DNA of 47,613 nucleotides from a virus, in the IMG/VR virus record IMGVR_UViG_3300010370_000060, positions 1 through 47,613 of that record. The stretch is one strand, 5' to 3'. The position numbers and the translations under genes are program-made. Below, one piece after another: positions 33,639-42,801 of the stretch (positions are counted from its first letter, which is position 1; every line of letters starts with the position of its first letter). The notes under the pieces are model-generated. The model was given only the letters and a program-made list of their open reading frames with translations. It was not told the origin of the DNA and did not search any database.

Positions 33639-34545
33639 ATTTTTTATACTCTTCATTTCGAAGATAATCTAAAAGATCTTTTTTTGGTTCCCAGCCTAAA
33701 AGTTTTTTTGCTTTTGTTATATCTGCGAGAGTATGTCTTGCTTCACCTTGTCTCGGTGCTATATGATTATACTCTCCGCCCATCTGTATTGCAAGTTCTA
33801 AAACTGAAAATGCTTTGTTTGTTCCTATGTTGATTATTTCCGCATTTAGGTTATCTTGTTTATTCATTGCTGCAATGTTTGCTTGAACTACATCAGAAAC
33901 GTGCACATAATCTCTAGTTTGAAGACCATCGCCAACAATGGTCATTGGATCTCCTAATTTTTTCTGCCTTGAAAAAACTCCAATTACTGGAGCATAAGAA
34001 CCACGAACAGGTTGTCTTGGCCCATATACATTAAAGTATCTAAAACAAACGCTATCAACATTATATGTTTCTGAATATAATTTAAATAATCCTTCAGAGA
34101 ATAATTTTGAATAAGAATACATGTTCAAACAATGTGGTGTTAATTTTTCTGTTTGAGGATATGTTTGATTTAAACCATATATTGCAGATGTGCTTGAAAA
34201 CATTATTCTTTTTACACCAAACATTCTACTTGCTTCTAAAATGTTTAATGTTCCCGTTGTGTTTACATTATATGCTTTTATTGGATCATTTATGCAATTT
34301 TGTATTCTGGCTTCTGCTGCCAAATGAAAAACATAATCTGGTTTATGTCTCTCAAAAATACCATTTATAATATGCTTATTTGTTATATCGTCTTTATAAT
34401 AAGTTGCTTTTTTATTATAATAAAATTCATCATGAGCATCAGATGATAGATTATCAATTACAACCACATTATGATTTAAAAGAATTAATTCGTCTACTAG
34501 ATTTGAACCAATAAATCCACAACCACCTGTTATAACAATTTTCAT
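33637..34545 (-). CDS. NAD-dependent nucleotide-sugar epimerase/dehydratase
   Basis: Protein of 302 aa from the start at 34545 (a longer frame begins at 34581, but the ATG at 34545 overlaps the previous stop as ATGA and opens with the fold's first strand). Extended short-chain dehydrogenase family: NAD-binding MKIVITGGCGFIGSN (GxxGxxG), VVIDNLSSD, then SSTSAIYG and the catalytic YSYSK motif, and RYFNVYGPRQPVRG typical of UDP-glucose 4-epimerase-like and related sugar-nucleotide enzymes. It acts on sugar nucleotides in the cytosol and probably supplies the glycan cluster upstream. Which sugar cannot be read from sequence. It is the last gene of the glycan operon. Confidence 0.9.
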   Translation of the reverse strand: MKIVITGGCGFIGSNLVDELILLNHNVVVIDNLSSDAHDEFYYNKKATYYKDDITNKHIINGIFERHKPDYVFHLAAEARIQNCINDPIKAYNVNTTGTLNILEASRMFGVKRIMFSSTSAIYGLNQTYPQTEKLTPHCLNMYSYSKLFSEGLFKLYSETYNVDSVCFRYFNVYGPRQPVRGSYAPVIGVFSRQKKLGDPMTIVGDGLQTRDYVHVSDVVQANIAAMNKQDNLNAEIINIGTNKAFSVLELAIQMGGEYNHIAPRQGEARHTLADITKAKKLLGWEPKKDLLDYLRNEEYKK

Positions 34546-35141
34546 TTTATGCCCTCTTTGATATAAAATGCATCTCCCCAAGTAAAATGATCACACATTT
34601 TTATTTCGGCTCTTGTAAATTTATATTTTTTTAAAAATAAATCTAGATCTTCTAATAAAACACAACCGTCATATAATTCTGTTTTATTAATTTCAGTATA
34701 AATATATTCTATATCAGATAAAGTATCATGTGACCCCTTTAATACCTCTAATTCATATCCCTGAACATCTATATTCATAAAATTACAATTTTTTATACAA
34801 AATGAATCTAGTTTTTTAATCATTACTTCATAATTATTATCAGAAAATGTAACATCAGGATGTTGCAATAAATGATCTTTGGGTTTCAAAAGTGATGAGG
34901 ATTGTTTATTGTTTGAAATAAACATATTTCCGTTTTCTTCTTTAGAACCAAGTGCAAAATTATATTTTTTAACAGAGCAATCTATTTTTTCAAAACAATC
35001 TTTTTGTGGCTCAAAAACGTGTATATTATTTGTGTATGTTTTGTATAATGTTATTTCTTCTCCAATGTGGCCCCCTACGTGTATAATACCATCTAAAATT
35101 ATATTATATTTTTTAATTAAATAATGTAAATCTATTAGCAT
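34542..35141 (-). CDS. FkbM-family methyltransferase
   Basis: Protein of 199 aa of the FkbM-type SAM-dependent O-methyltransferases, often found in surface glycan clusters. Motif I is IIHVGGHIGEEITLY (the SAM-binding Gly-rich loop), then HVFEPQKDCF (acidic residue after the second strand), ending with FMNIDVQGYELEVLKG, the FkbM signature 'x-K/NIDVEG-x-E-x-x-L-x-G'. Likely transfers a methyl group to a sugar hydroxyl. It sits 3 nt after the GT11-like gene and is coupled to the epimerase by ATGA. One of two FkbM-type genes in this cluster, with little similarity to the other. Confidence 0.87.
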   Translation of the reverse strand: MLIDLHYLIKKYNIILDGIIHVGGHIGEEITLYKTYTNNIHVFEPQKDCFEKIDCSVKKYNFALGSKEENGNMFISNNKQSSSLLKPKDHLLQHPDVTFSDNNYEVMIKKLDSFCIKNCNFMNIDVQGYELEVLKGSHDTLSDIEYIYTEINKTELYDGCVLLEDLDLFLKKYKFTRAEIKMCDHFTWGDAFYIKEGIK

Positions 35142-35144
35142 CTA

Positions 35145-35888
35145 TTATCCTTTAAATTCGTTCCAATTGTCTATATTAGTAAAAGCCGAAAACATTCCAA
35201 GATCCCAATTATTTATTCCATATATTTTTTTTTGTGTTTCATTTGTTATAAAATATATATTAGAATTGTTTGAAAATAATGCAGTAATAAAACTAAAAGA
35301 CCCCGCACTTAAAACTAAATTTTTACACTGTGAACCATATCTCACAGTATACTCTGCAGATTCATTTAAAATTTTTAAATTATATTCTTTTGACAATTTT
35401 ATTACAATTTCATCATCGACATTATCACTTGCTATTATTCCAGAATTAAATTTTATTTTTTCTATAGATTTTTTATAATACTCATATGGTAAAGAAAATT
35501 TATTTTTAATATCGCCCAATCTAACATGCACGAATAAATCATTTTTACATTCTAATGTTTTAGGAATTATATATTTTTTATAAGATTCTATTAAATTATT
35601 AATTTTAAATATTTCAGGAGACTGAAAAAAACCATTAATCAGATAAACTCCCTTACATAGTGTTTTTTGTTGTAAAAATGTCATGATATTATCATCATTC
35701 ACTGTATAAAATTGATCATATATTATATTACCAGAAAATTTATTAACTATAAAATGATCATTAAAATTATTATTCCATAAATTTTGATCAAAATATAAAT
35801 TATATTTTTCTGCAATATATTGTGCCATCAAATAAATCAATACATGATTCCCCAACCTCCCATCATATTGTATCCTGACACTACTCAT
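35145..35888 (-). CDS. GT11-like alpha-1,2-fucosyltransferase
   Basis: Protein of 247 aa with the layout of GT11 fucosyltransferases: N-terminal VRIQYDGRLGNHVLIYLMAQ (usual 'GGLGNQ-x-FQYA'), the sugar-nucleotide block FVHVRLGDI (His121, Arg123, Asp126), and a late LSAGSFSFITALF (usual 'SNSSFSWWAA'). These motifs suggest transfer of fucose or a similar deoxyhexose from its GDP donor. The GLG and NSS motifs are altered and the protein is shorter than typical (about 290 aa), so the exact donor is uncertain. It overlaps the methyltransferase-like gene by 4 nt. Confidence 0.72.
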   Translation of the reverse strand: MSSVRIQYDGRLGNHVLIYLMAQYIAEKYNLYFDQNLWNNNFNDHFIVNKFSGNIIYDQFYTVNDDNIMTFLQQKTLCKGVYLINGFFQSPEIFKINNLIESYKKYIIPKTLECKNDLFVHVRLGDIKNKFSLPYEYYKKSIEKIKFNSGIIASDNVDDEIVIKLSKEYNLKILNESAEYTVRYGSQCKNLVLSAGSFSFITALFSNNSNIYFITNETQKKIYGINNWDLGMFSAFTNIDNWNEFKG

Positions 35889-36634
35889 TTTAATTCAATA
35901 TAACACAACCAAGTATAGGATTTACATTCATCATAAAATATTTTATATTTTTCTTTTTCAAATTCATTTAACAATTCGGGTAACGTTTCATAATTTTCTT
36001 CCCATAAATCACCCCATCTTGTAAATTTTGATTTAAAAATTGGTGGAGCTTCTTCGTAAATATTTATTATATTATTTAATAAAATAAAATCATTTTTATT
36101 ATAATCAAACCATGTTTTTTTAGAATTAATATCTATAACATATTTTTTTTGTTGTAATATTTTTTTTATACTATAACAATCGCCTTGGTTATGTGGGTAA
36201 TTGTCCTCAAATATTATTTTTTTTAAATTATATTGTTTACAGTGAAGAAGTCTGGGTAATGCGTCTTGGTGATCATCAAAAAAAACCAATACATTATTTG
36301 ATGAATATTTAGACCAATTTATTTTTAAAAAATCTTCTGTTAAATATTCTGCAGTATTACTTACATATTGTCTGTTGTCCAATACAGGATCTATTGATAT
36401 TATTTTACTATTTGGGCATATTTTTTCAATAAACCAAGTTCCTAATCCCTTCCATATACCACTCTCAATAATTACTTCTGGATTTATTTTTTTTAAAACA
36501 TAATAAAAAGGAAAAAGGTGTGAGGAGTTCATACCGCCGCTGTTATTTTTTATTGGTCTTTTTTCATATAGTGATAAAAAATCATCAATATATTTTTTCA
36601 TATCATCTCTATCAAATAATAAATTATCAATCAT
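35885..36634 (-). CDS. SAM-dependent methyltransferase-like protein
   Basis: Protein of 249 aa with a class I methyltransferase core: EVIIESGIWKGLGTWFIEKI (motif I, E-x-G-x-x-x-G-x-x-T) followed by SKIISIDPVLDN (acidic end of strand 2), then NVLVFFDDHQD and KIIFEDNYPHNQGD. The 'DDHQD...EDNYP' segment resembles cephalosporin-hydroxylase-type and sugar O-methyltransferases of polysaccharide clusters. Substrate unknown. The N-terminal ~45 and C-terminal ~60 residues are not recognised. It is coupled by 4-nt overlaps to both neighbours, so it is almost certainly part of the glycan operon. Confidence 0.7.
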   Translation of the reverse strand: MIDNLLFDRDDMKKYIDDFLSLYEKRPIKNNSGGMNSSHLFPFYYVLKKINPEVIIESGIWKGLGTWFIEKICPNSKIISIDPVLDNRQYVSNTAEYLTEDFLKINWSKYSSNNVLVFFDDHQDALPRLLHCKQYNLKKIIFEDNYPHNQGDCYSIKKILQQKKYVIDINSKKTWFDYNKNDFILLNNIINIYEEAPPIFKSKFTRWGDLWEENYETLPELLNEFEKEKYKIFYDECKSYTWLCYIELK

Positions 36635-37929
36635 ATCTGAAATCCTTTTTTCTCTCCCTTTGAATACGGATAATTGTTTTTTGTAAAATAGTAATCTAAT
36701 GGAGATTTATAATTTAAATTTTTTAAATGTGAAGTTAAATTTAAAAATTCTTGAACTAATTTTTTATCAAGAAATGGATATCTGGTTTCTATACCAAATG
36801 AACCAGCAACACATTCTTCTTTGGATAAATATGATGATTGTGCCCCATAGTAAAAATTTCCATACGGAAATATGGATTGTAAATCCTTCGGAAAACTTTT
36901 AGGATTACTTGTGTTAAACCCATATGTTTGTATGTTTCCCATTATTTCATCACTACCTTGACCGGAAAATAATATTTTAATATTATATTTTATTTTCATT
37001 TCAGATAAAATATCATATAATGCAATTGCACCAACATCATCAAATCCATTATGTGTCACTATTGTTGGATTTGGGCCATAAAAAAATTTTTCAACACTAT
37101 TATTCATTTTTTCTTTTATGGAACTTATATCACTAACTGTTTGTTTTTTATATTTAATTATATTTTTATTACACAATAAACGCTGATTTAATATATTTTG
37201 ATTTTCTGCTCCAATTATAGTGTATGAAATGTAATCAAAATTTTGTTTATTCATTGAACAGCATATAGCACCACTATCATATCCAGAACTCATAGGAATT
37301 AGTGGTTTTAGATTAACATTAAATCTTTTTCTAACTGATTCATCAAAAGCACTACACCAATCATCAAAAGAATTTTTATATTGATTTAAATTAAAATTAT
37401 AATAATTATACTCAGTACTGATATTTGTGCTAATATCATATTCAATAAAGGTGTTGGTTGGTACTTTTGTAATAGTTGTAAAATTAAGTTTTTCTAAATT
37501 AGATTTATATGAAGACACCCCAAAATTATTATTTTCAAATGAAAAATAGCACGGCTTCGTACAGAAGCAATCCACACCAAAAATTATTTTGTTTTTATTA
37601 GAATCATATATGCAAAAAGCAAATTCACCATCGATATTTCTTAACCCATTAATATTATCTGAAATGTAAGCATCTAATATACATTCACCATCACTACTAT
37701 AATTTCCTAATTGTTTATAATTGTAAATTTCTCCATTAAATACCAGATAAATTCCATTTTTTGAAATAGGTTGTGTTGTAAATGATCCAGTTATTGATAA
37801 TAAATTATGAATAATATTTATTCCGTTTAATGAACAAGTTGAGGTATTATCTGGACCTCTTTTTTGTGAATAATAGTTAACAGTATTAATATCTATTATA
37901 TTTTTGTTTGTTACTATAAAACTACACAT
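36631..37929 (-). CDS. Asparagine-synthase-like glutamine amidotransferase
   Basis: Protein of 432 aa with the two AsnB domains. Glutaminase: Cys2 nucleophile (MCSF), RGPDNT (24-29), FNGEIYNY (64-71), SDGECI (79-84). Synthetase: PP-loop PMSSGYDSG (212-220; the usual SGGxDS with one Gly replaced by Ser), FSGQGSDE (321-328), GIETRYPFLD. It takes ammonia from glutamine and an acid activated with ATP. In O-antigen clusters, AsnB relatives turn uronic acids into amides, so sugar amidation is likelier here than asparagine supply. It is shorter than bacterial AsnB (~500-630 aa), ending soon after the synthetase core. Coupled to both neighbours. Confidence 0.88.
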   Translation of the reverse strand: MCSFIVTNKNIIDINTVNYYSQKRGPDNTSTCSLNGINIIHNLLSITGSFTTQPISKNGIYLVFNGEIYNYKQLGNYSSDGECILDAYISDNINGLRNIDGEFAFCIYDSNKNKIIFGVDCFCTKPCYFSFENNNFGVSSYKSNLEKLNFTTITKVPTNTFIEYDISTNISTEYNYYNFNLNQYKNSFDDWCSAFDESVRKRFNVNLKPLIPMSSGYDSGAICCSMNKQNFDYISYTIIGAENQNILNQRLLCNKNIIKYKKQTVSDISSIKEKMNNSVEKFFYGPNPTIVTHNGFDDVGAIALYDILSEMKIKYNIKILFSGQGSDEIMGNIQTYGFNTSNPKSFPKDLQSIFPYGNFYYGAQSSYLSKEECVAGSFGIETRYPFLDKKLVQEFLNLTSHLKNLNYKSPLDYYFTKNNYPYSKGEKKGFQI

Positions 37930-37930
37930 T

Positions 37931-38539
37931 TTATTTTATTATTAAATAATAATCCCTAGTATTTATTTTATTATAGACAGAATATTTATTTAAAAAATTA
38001 TTTAATATGTTTATTTCATTGTTACTATTATGAAATTCAACTAAAATTATTTTGGGATAAATTGAATTTTTAATCATATAATCTAAAATAGCATATTCGG
38101 AACCCTCAATATCCATTTTTAAAACATCTATTCTGTTATGATTTAATTCCTTCATGATTGTTTTTAAAGTTTTTACAGGTAACTCTATTGTATTTTCTGT
38201 TTTTTCAGCGGTTTCACTGTAACTGACATATTCTAATTTTGGTGGCAAATTAAAATATGAAATACCATCGAATGCACTAACACCGATTTCTCTAAAAATA
38301 AATTTATTAGGTAATTTTTGTTTTTTTATCCATTCGATGCATCTGGGAGTGGGGTCAAATGCATTTACTGTAACGCCACAATTATCAATCATTTCAATAT
38401 CAAATGATATATCAGTTCCAACACCAAAACTATAAACAATATCTGTTTGTTTTATAATACTCGGATCAATTGCCCAACCACCATAATTAGTTCCGTAATA
38501 TGTTAATTTAACATCATTTCCTGATATTTTTTTAATCAT
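37931..38539 (-). CDS. FkbM-family methyltransferase
   Basis: Protein of 202 aa, second FkbM-type enzyme of the cluster. The SAM site is IVYSFGVGTDISFDIEMI (Gly-rich motif I), with VNAFDPTPRC after it, and the signature LKMDIEGSEYAILDYMI matches FkbM 'KxDIEGxE-x-x-x-L'. KIILVEFHNS follows. Likely a sugar O-methyltransferase. It differs clearly from the 199-aa enzyme, so two distinct methylation steps are implied. It overlaps the exostosin-like gene by 4 nt and is followed after 1 nt by the AsnB-like gene. Confidence 0.85.
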   Translation of the reverse strand: MIKKISGNDVKLTYYGTNYGGWAIDPSIIKQTDIVYSFGVGTDISFDIEMIDNCGVTVNAFDPTPRCIEWIKKQKLPNKFIFREIGVSAFDGISYFNLPPKLEYVSYSETAEKTENTIELPVKTLKTIMKELNHNRIDVLKMDIEGSEYAILDYMIKNSIYPKIILVEFHNSNNEINILNNFLNKYSVYNKINTRDYYLIIK

Positions 38540-39342
38540 TTTGAATCCCCATCGAAATAATAATTGATTGATTTATATAAATTTTTATTAGAGTAATGTT
38601 CCCAATAAATGTCAATCATTTCTTTACGAAGTTTTTCATCGTATTTAGTTCTTAAATCCTCTAAAAATTTTTTAGATATTTGTTGAATATCACATCTTAT
38701 AACAAATTTTTCTAATTTATTTGGTATTTTTAAATTATTAAAAATAATTGGAAAACTTCCAGCCGATATACTTTCATATAAACGTAGAGATGATGGTCCT
38801 GTTCCCTGTGGGCAAAATGAAAAATAACTATTTTGTAAAAAATGTTTATATTTTTTATTTAAATTTTGTTTTTCTTCTTCGTTTTTATAAAAAAACCAAC
38901 CATTTGTATCAATTATAGGTAAAAAATTATTAAATTTAATCAATTGTTTTCTTATTTCATGTGTAGAAAAATCTCCCATAAAACTACAAAGATACTCATT
39001 ATTTTTATAATGTATTTTTGTATTGTATGATGGATTATAATGAGGAATACAAATATTACCATCATCAGATGTTGTGTGTGGAGTAAAAACATAATTATCA
39101 CCAAAATATAACCTATTTACACTTATATGTTGACAAACATATATTTTTTTAAAATTATATTTTGTATTAATGTCATTTATTATTTGTTGTGTTTTAATTA
39201 CACCTACAGTATTTAAACTATATGCAATGGGTATTGCTACATAATTTAATTTATGATTATTTTTAAAATAATCATATACACATCTTTCAGTTTTTATTGG
39301 ATCTTTTTCTTGATCGAATGTTATTGCATCAGATACTATCAT
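38536..39342 (-). CDS. Exostosin-like (GT47-type) glycosyltransferase
   Basis: Protein of 268 aa. The strongest feature is NSYFSFCPQGTGPSSLRLYE followed by SISAGSFPIIFNN, the nucleotide-sugar block of exostosin/GT47-type enzymes ('F-C-L-P-x-G-x-x-x-x-S-x-R-x-x-E-A-x-x-x-G-C-I-P-V-I'). CSFMGDFSTHEIRKQL upstream fits the 'F-x-G-x-x-x-x-x-x-R' strand of that family. Acts on activated sugars, donor unknown. It overlaps the next gene upstream by 14 nt and the FkbM gene by 4 nt. Confidence 0.78.
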   Translation of the reverse strand: MIVSDAITFDQEKDPIKTERCVYDYFKNNHKLNYVAIPIAYSLNTVGVIKTQQIINDINTKYNFKKIYVCQHISVNRLYFGDNYVFTPHTTSDDGNICIPHYNPSYNTKIHYKNNEYLCSFMGDFSTHEIRKQLIKFNNFLPIIDTNGWFFYKNEEEKQNLNKKYKHFLQNSYFSFCPQGTGPSSLRLYESISAGSFPIIFNNLKIPNKLEKFVIRCDIQQISKKFLEDLRTKYDEKLRKEMIDIYWEHYSNKNLYKSINYYFDGDSK

Positions 39343-39973
39343 TTAATTTTTCTTTTACTTTGTCTATTAATTTGCTTTTATTGTCAACACCCACTGTCCA
39401 ATTTGCATGCATCATCAGAATATTTTTATTTAAGTGTGGAATATCTATATTTGGATTCCAAACTTGTTGACCTATTATATGATGTATATTAAAATATTTT
39501 AAATCTAAAATTTTTGATTTTATATAATCATGTCTAAAATGGTTCATTGCGTGTTGATCATTTCCAAATTTACTCATATTATTAAGAACTGTCTCAAATA
39601 ATTTTTTAGTTTTTTCGTTTCCTCTACAGGCAAAAAATCCACACGATATTGTATTCCCACCATCGTCTATTCCTATCATATCACAATCTTCCATTTGATT
39701 CAGCAAATCATCTTTAAACTGTTTAAAAAAATAAACATCACAATCTGAATGGATAAAAACTTTATTCGGATTTTCTTCTATTCCTCTTAAAACATAAGAT
39801 ATTTTTTTGTGCATAGTTTGCATCCACCCAGATTCCATAAAATTGCCACTTGAACATTCTTGTGGAAATTTTTCAATAATAACTTCAAAATTATCATCTT
39901 TAGGAATTGATGATAAAAAATAATTATTTAATAATGAGATATGAGAATCTGTATAGAATGTATAAAGTTTCAT
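39329..39973 (-). CDS. Small DxD glycosyltransferase-like protein
   Basis: Protein of 214 aa of GT-A type layout. The metal/nucleotide motif is FIHSDCDVYFF (Asp77-x-Asp79), preceded by GWMQTMHKKISYVLRGIEEN and followed by MIGIDDGGNTISCGFFACRG, an acceptor-side strand and turn. KFGNDQHAMNHFR is like the 'DQ-x-x-L/M-N' motif of many GT-A enzymes. Its 'SGW ... K ... D-x-D' order resembles the three tandem proteins at 43621-45502, so it may be a distant paralogue. It has no membrane segment. Donor and acceptor unknown. Confidence 0.7.
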   Translation of the reverse strand: MKLYTFYTDSHISLLNNYFLSSIPKDDNFEVIIEKFPQECSSGNFMESGWMQTMHKKISYVLRGIEENPNKVFIHSDCDVYFFKQFKDDLLNQMEDCDMIGIDDGGNTISCGFFACRGNEKTKKLFETVLNNMSKFGNDQHAMNHFRHDYIKSKILDLKYFNIHHIIGQQVWNPNIDIPHLNKNILMMHANWTVGVDNKSKLIDKVKEKLNDSI

Positions 39974-40650
39974 ATATTTAATTCCTTTTTAATTTTTTCT
40001 ATAGTTGGATATAAATCATATCTTTGCCAATATTCCCATGCATTTGCATCCGATTCTGTTGATTTAGTAACCTCAAGATAATTTTCATCCATTTCTGATT
40101 TTTTAGCACCTGGGTGCATATGTTCAATTATAATATCTGGAGTATATACTAATCTATTCAACCCAGAACCTATACTCATCCAATAATTATCAGTCCACAT
40201 ATGATTAAATTTTGGATCGTACATATATCCTAAAATATCAATAATATTTGTTGTCATTAAACAAGAAGAGGCTAATTTATGTCCTTGGTGTAAATCGTTA
40301 CCATATACAACGGCAATACCATTCATATTGTTTACATATTCTAAAAATATTTTATCCCATTCTTTTGTTCGAAATAAATGATCATCTCCCATAAAAAGAA
40401 TACACGAATATTTATCTTTAATTTGTAAGTATGCTCTATTCATTGGGTCAACTATCCCCCTTCTTCCAACTGGAACCACTATTTTATTGGCATCTAGATC
40501 TAAATAAGTATTTGTATCATCATCATCTATTATAAAATATAAATCTGAATATTTAGAATTTGATGTTAATTCATATGACCCCTTTAACCTTATTGCATTT
40601 TGCAATCTGTGTTTTGTTGGACACATAACAGCAATTTTTTCAGGTTTCAT
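39970..40650 (-). CDS. GT2-like glycosyltransferase
   Basis: Protein of 226 aa with a GT2-like GT-A core: IAVMCPTKHRLQNAIRLKGS at the start ('P-T-x-x-R'), DLYFIIDDDDTNTYL, and the DxD-like LFMGDDHLFRTKEWD (Asp89-Asp90-His91). WTDNYWMSIGSGLNR and IIIEHMHPG follow, the last typical of the C-terminal base-His region. The usual GT2 enzyme is longer, so this is a minimal domain. It overlaps the neighbouring genes by 4 nt on each side. Confidence 0.72.
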   Translation of the reverse strand: MKPEKIAVMCPTKHRLQNAIRLKGSYELTSNSKYSDLYFIIDDDDTNTYLDLDANKIVVPVGRRGIVDPMNRAYLQIKDKYSCILFMGDDHLFRTKEWDKIFLEYVNNMNGIAVVYGNDLHQGHKLASSCLMTTNIIDILGYMYDPKFNHMWTDNYWMSIGSGLNRLVYTPDIIIEHMHPGAKKSEMDENYLEVTKSTESDANAWEYWQRYDLYPTIEKIKKELNI

Positions 40651-41345
40651 AGCAACTCCTTTACTAGATCATTATACATTTCTAATTTTTTACTTTCTTC
40701 ACAAGGGGGTCCTTGGGTTCTTCCGATATACATATCACCTTTTCTGGGGGTCGGCCAATCGTGTGTTTTGTCACCAAATGGATTATCGTTATCGTGTACT
40801 ACTCTATCGCCTTCAAATAAGGGATATATCATTTGTGAAAGATAGTTTTGATCTGTTGGTTGTCTTCCTTCAACTTCTAAGCATTTTTTAATAATAGAGT
40901 CGAGTTTGTTATTTTTTCTTAGACCCCACATACCACCCATTACTTTAGATCTGTGTCCGGGTTGAACTTCACGCATAAGGTGAATAGATTTGCCTGTTTC
41001 TATCCACTGATTTACTGCATCTCTTTCTCTTTCACATGGATAACTGTCGGTGTCTCTAAAAATAACAATATTTACTACTGGATCTTCATACGCTAAAAAT
41101 CTCCAAAACATCCTAGTTGAATGATTAGTTCTAAATCTATCCAAATTATTATTCGTCATATCTATGAGATTCACATTTGAATATGTTTTGAGTTTGTTTA
41201 ATACTGTTTGTGGAACTGTAGTATCATAATAAAATCTAGATTCCCAATCTGGGTATAAATCTTTACAAATGTCTGCGTTAATTATTGCATTAATAACGTA
41301 TCTCGGATCTCTACCATATAAAGAATAAGATATTACCTTTTTCAT
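40647..41345 (-). CDS. Glycosyltransferase-like protein with RDTDS motif
   Basis: Protein of 232 aa. KKVISYSLYGRDPRYVINAI at the start and IVIFRDTDSYPCERERDAVN (Asp98-x-Asp100) give the GT-A nucleotide-sugar motif; MGGMWGLRKNN and PTDQNYLSQMIYPLF follow, the last matching the 'D-Q-x-x-L' motif. Similar proteins in marine phages and bacterial polysaccharide loci are listed as hypothetical or glycosyltransferase. Donor unknown. Embedded in the operon with 4-nt overlaps. Confidence 0.7.
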   Translation of the reverse strand: MKKVISYSLYGRDPRYVINAIINADICKDLYPDWESRFYYDTTVPQTVLNKLKTYSNVNLIDMTNNNLDRFRTNHSTRMFWRFLAYEDPVVNIVIFRDTDSYPCERERDAVNQWIETGKSIHLMREVQPGHRSKVMGGMWGLRKNNKLDSIIKKCLEVEGRQPTDQNYLSQMIYPLFEGDRVVHDNDNPFGDKTHDWPTPRKGDMYIGRTQGPPCEESKKLEMYNDLVKELL

Positions 41346-42118
41346 ATATTTTCCTTTAATATTAAACTAACAAGTCTGTCTATTTTTTGTTTATGTTGTG
41401 AATATGGCCTAGCCACATGTGAATCTAAATAATACTCATTCAATATAGAATCTTCATTAAATTTATTCCACGAGGCTGTTCCTCTATCTAATCTTCTTGC
41501 ACAGAATCCTCCAGGTCTCGGTGGATTATATAAAATATTACTATCAACATTATTATGAAAATGTGTTATTTTTTTATTACAATACACTTCATCGGCAAAC
41601 CAATATTGTAATTCTAGCCCATGTGTGGGTCTGTGTGTATGTGCTTGGTGCCTCCATTCCGTTTGTTCCATAAACGATTCAAAAGTTTCAGGTAAATCTA
41701 AAACTTTTTTAAATGTTTTACCTTTAGCAACATTATAACAAATAGAATTTGAACCTATGACATGAGCATTTAAATTAATAAACTTATCATCAGATATATT
41801 GTAAATATTATCTATAAAATACTGTCTAGAAATAGGAAACATATCGATGTCTGATGTTGCCCATGTAGTATCTGGTTCCAAAGAAGGAAAAAATAATCTA
41901 GAACATTGTGCTTGTGTGTTTACTGGAATATCTTTTAATGGTTCTAGATATAAAACTGATCCATATTCCTCACTTACCTTTATATTTTTATCATCATGAA
42001 TTAAAATTAAAACAGGATGTATGTTAAATTTTTTTTTCCATATCTTAGAAACCAATGGCCAAAAATCCAAATAATATGGATTAGTAGTTGAACTTAAAAT
42101 AACTTTTTCTATTTTCAT
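41342..42118 (-). CDS. Glycosyltransferase-like protein with SDIDM motif
   Basis: Protein of 258 aa from the ATG at 42118; this start was chosen because it forms an ATGA overlap with the upstream stop, whereas the longer frame from 42160 lies in that gene. N-terminus MKIEKVILSSTTNPYYLDFW is a plausible first strand, WATSDIDMFPISRQYF carries Asp90-x-Asp92, and FADEVYCNKK fits the acceptor-side 'D-E/Q' position. ARRLDRGTASW toward the end is unassigned. A GT-A type transferase is likely; substrates are unknown. Confidence 0.65.
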   Translation of the reverse strand: MKIEKVILSSTTNPYYLDFWPLVSKIWKKKFNIHPVLILIHDDKNIKVSEEYGSVLYLEPLKDIPVNTQAQCSRLFFPSLEPDTTWATSDIDMFPISRQYFIDNIYNISDDKFINLNAHVIGSNSICYNVAKGKTFKKVLDLPETFESFMEQTEWRHQAHTHRPTHGLELQYWFADEVYCNKKITHFHNNVDSNILYNPPRPGGFCARRLDRGTASWNKFNEDSILNEYYLDSHVARPYSQHKQKIDRLVSLILKENI

Positions 42119-42801
42119 CGCACTTCCTGTATTGTGTGGTGTTCTTTTGGACCCTTCCAATATGGTCCAGGAACTGTTGGTGGATTATTTTGTGGTCTTG
42201 CCATATGGTTGTGCCAAGTTACTATAGATTTTGCTGGATTATAAACTCTATAACCCGCCTCAACAAAACATTGCATTATTCTACCATCGCATGCATAATA
42301 TCCTATTGGAAAAATTGCATTTTTAACTTTACATTCACCTTTCCAAATCCAAACATCATTACTTTCTGGTGCAGCTTTTCCTTGCATGTGGTGCCCTCTT
42401 GCAAGATAGGCCGTATCATTTGGTAAATACCATCTACTCAACCCGAGAGCTATATTATTTTTTAATTTTTTATCAATTTTTGATATGGTATCTGTAAAAA
42501 TAATATCAGCATTTGCTAATATGTTTATATCATTCTTATTTTTTGCTTCGGGTAAATCAAAAATCTGTTGATATGTTGTTCTATAAGGATCATATTTTGA
42601 CCTGTTATCAGGTGTATGATCTATTCTTCTTACCTTGGTGGTTTTGAATTCAATCCAGTTTGGAAAAATTGTTTGTTTTGGTGTTATTAAATACACATTA
42701 TCAAAATATTCTAATTTTTCGTTTATAAAAAGAGAGTCTTCATATTCTCTTTGACGACATGAATTATCAGATACAATATACTCAATGAATAAATTTTTCA
42801 T
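42115..42801 (-). CDS. Glycan-cluster protein, possible glycosyltransferase
   Basis: Protein of 228 aa. ILANADIIFTDTI (Asn97-Ala-Asp99) could be the sugar-nucleotide motif, with LSRWYLPNDTAYLARGHH and DVWIWKGE downstream ('D-x-W-x-W/F' is common at the acceptor side). The C-terminal CFVEAGYRVYNPAKSIVTWH resembles the closing strand and His of GT-A enzymes. The evidence is weaker than for its neighbours because no classical DxD is present. It overlaps the GT10-like gene by 20 nt and the next gene by 4 nt. Confidence 0.55.
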   Translation of the reverse strand: MKNLFIEYIVSDNSCRQREYEDSLFINEKLEYFDNVYLITPKQTIFPNWIEFKTTKVRRIDHTPDNRSKYDPYRTTYQQIFDLPEAKNKNDINILANADIIFTDTISKIDKKLKNNIALGLSRWYLPNDTAYLARGHHMQGKAAPESNDVWIWKGECKVKNAIFPIGYYACDGRIMQCFVEAGYRVYNPAKSIVTWHNHMARPQNNPPTVPGPYWKGPKEHHTIQEVR

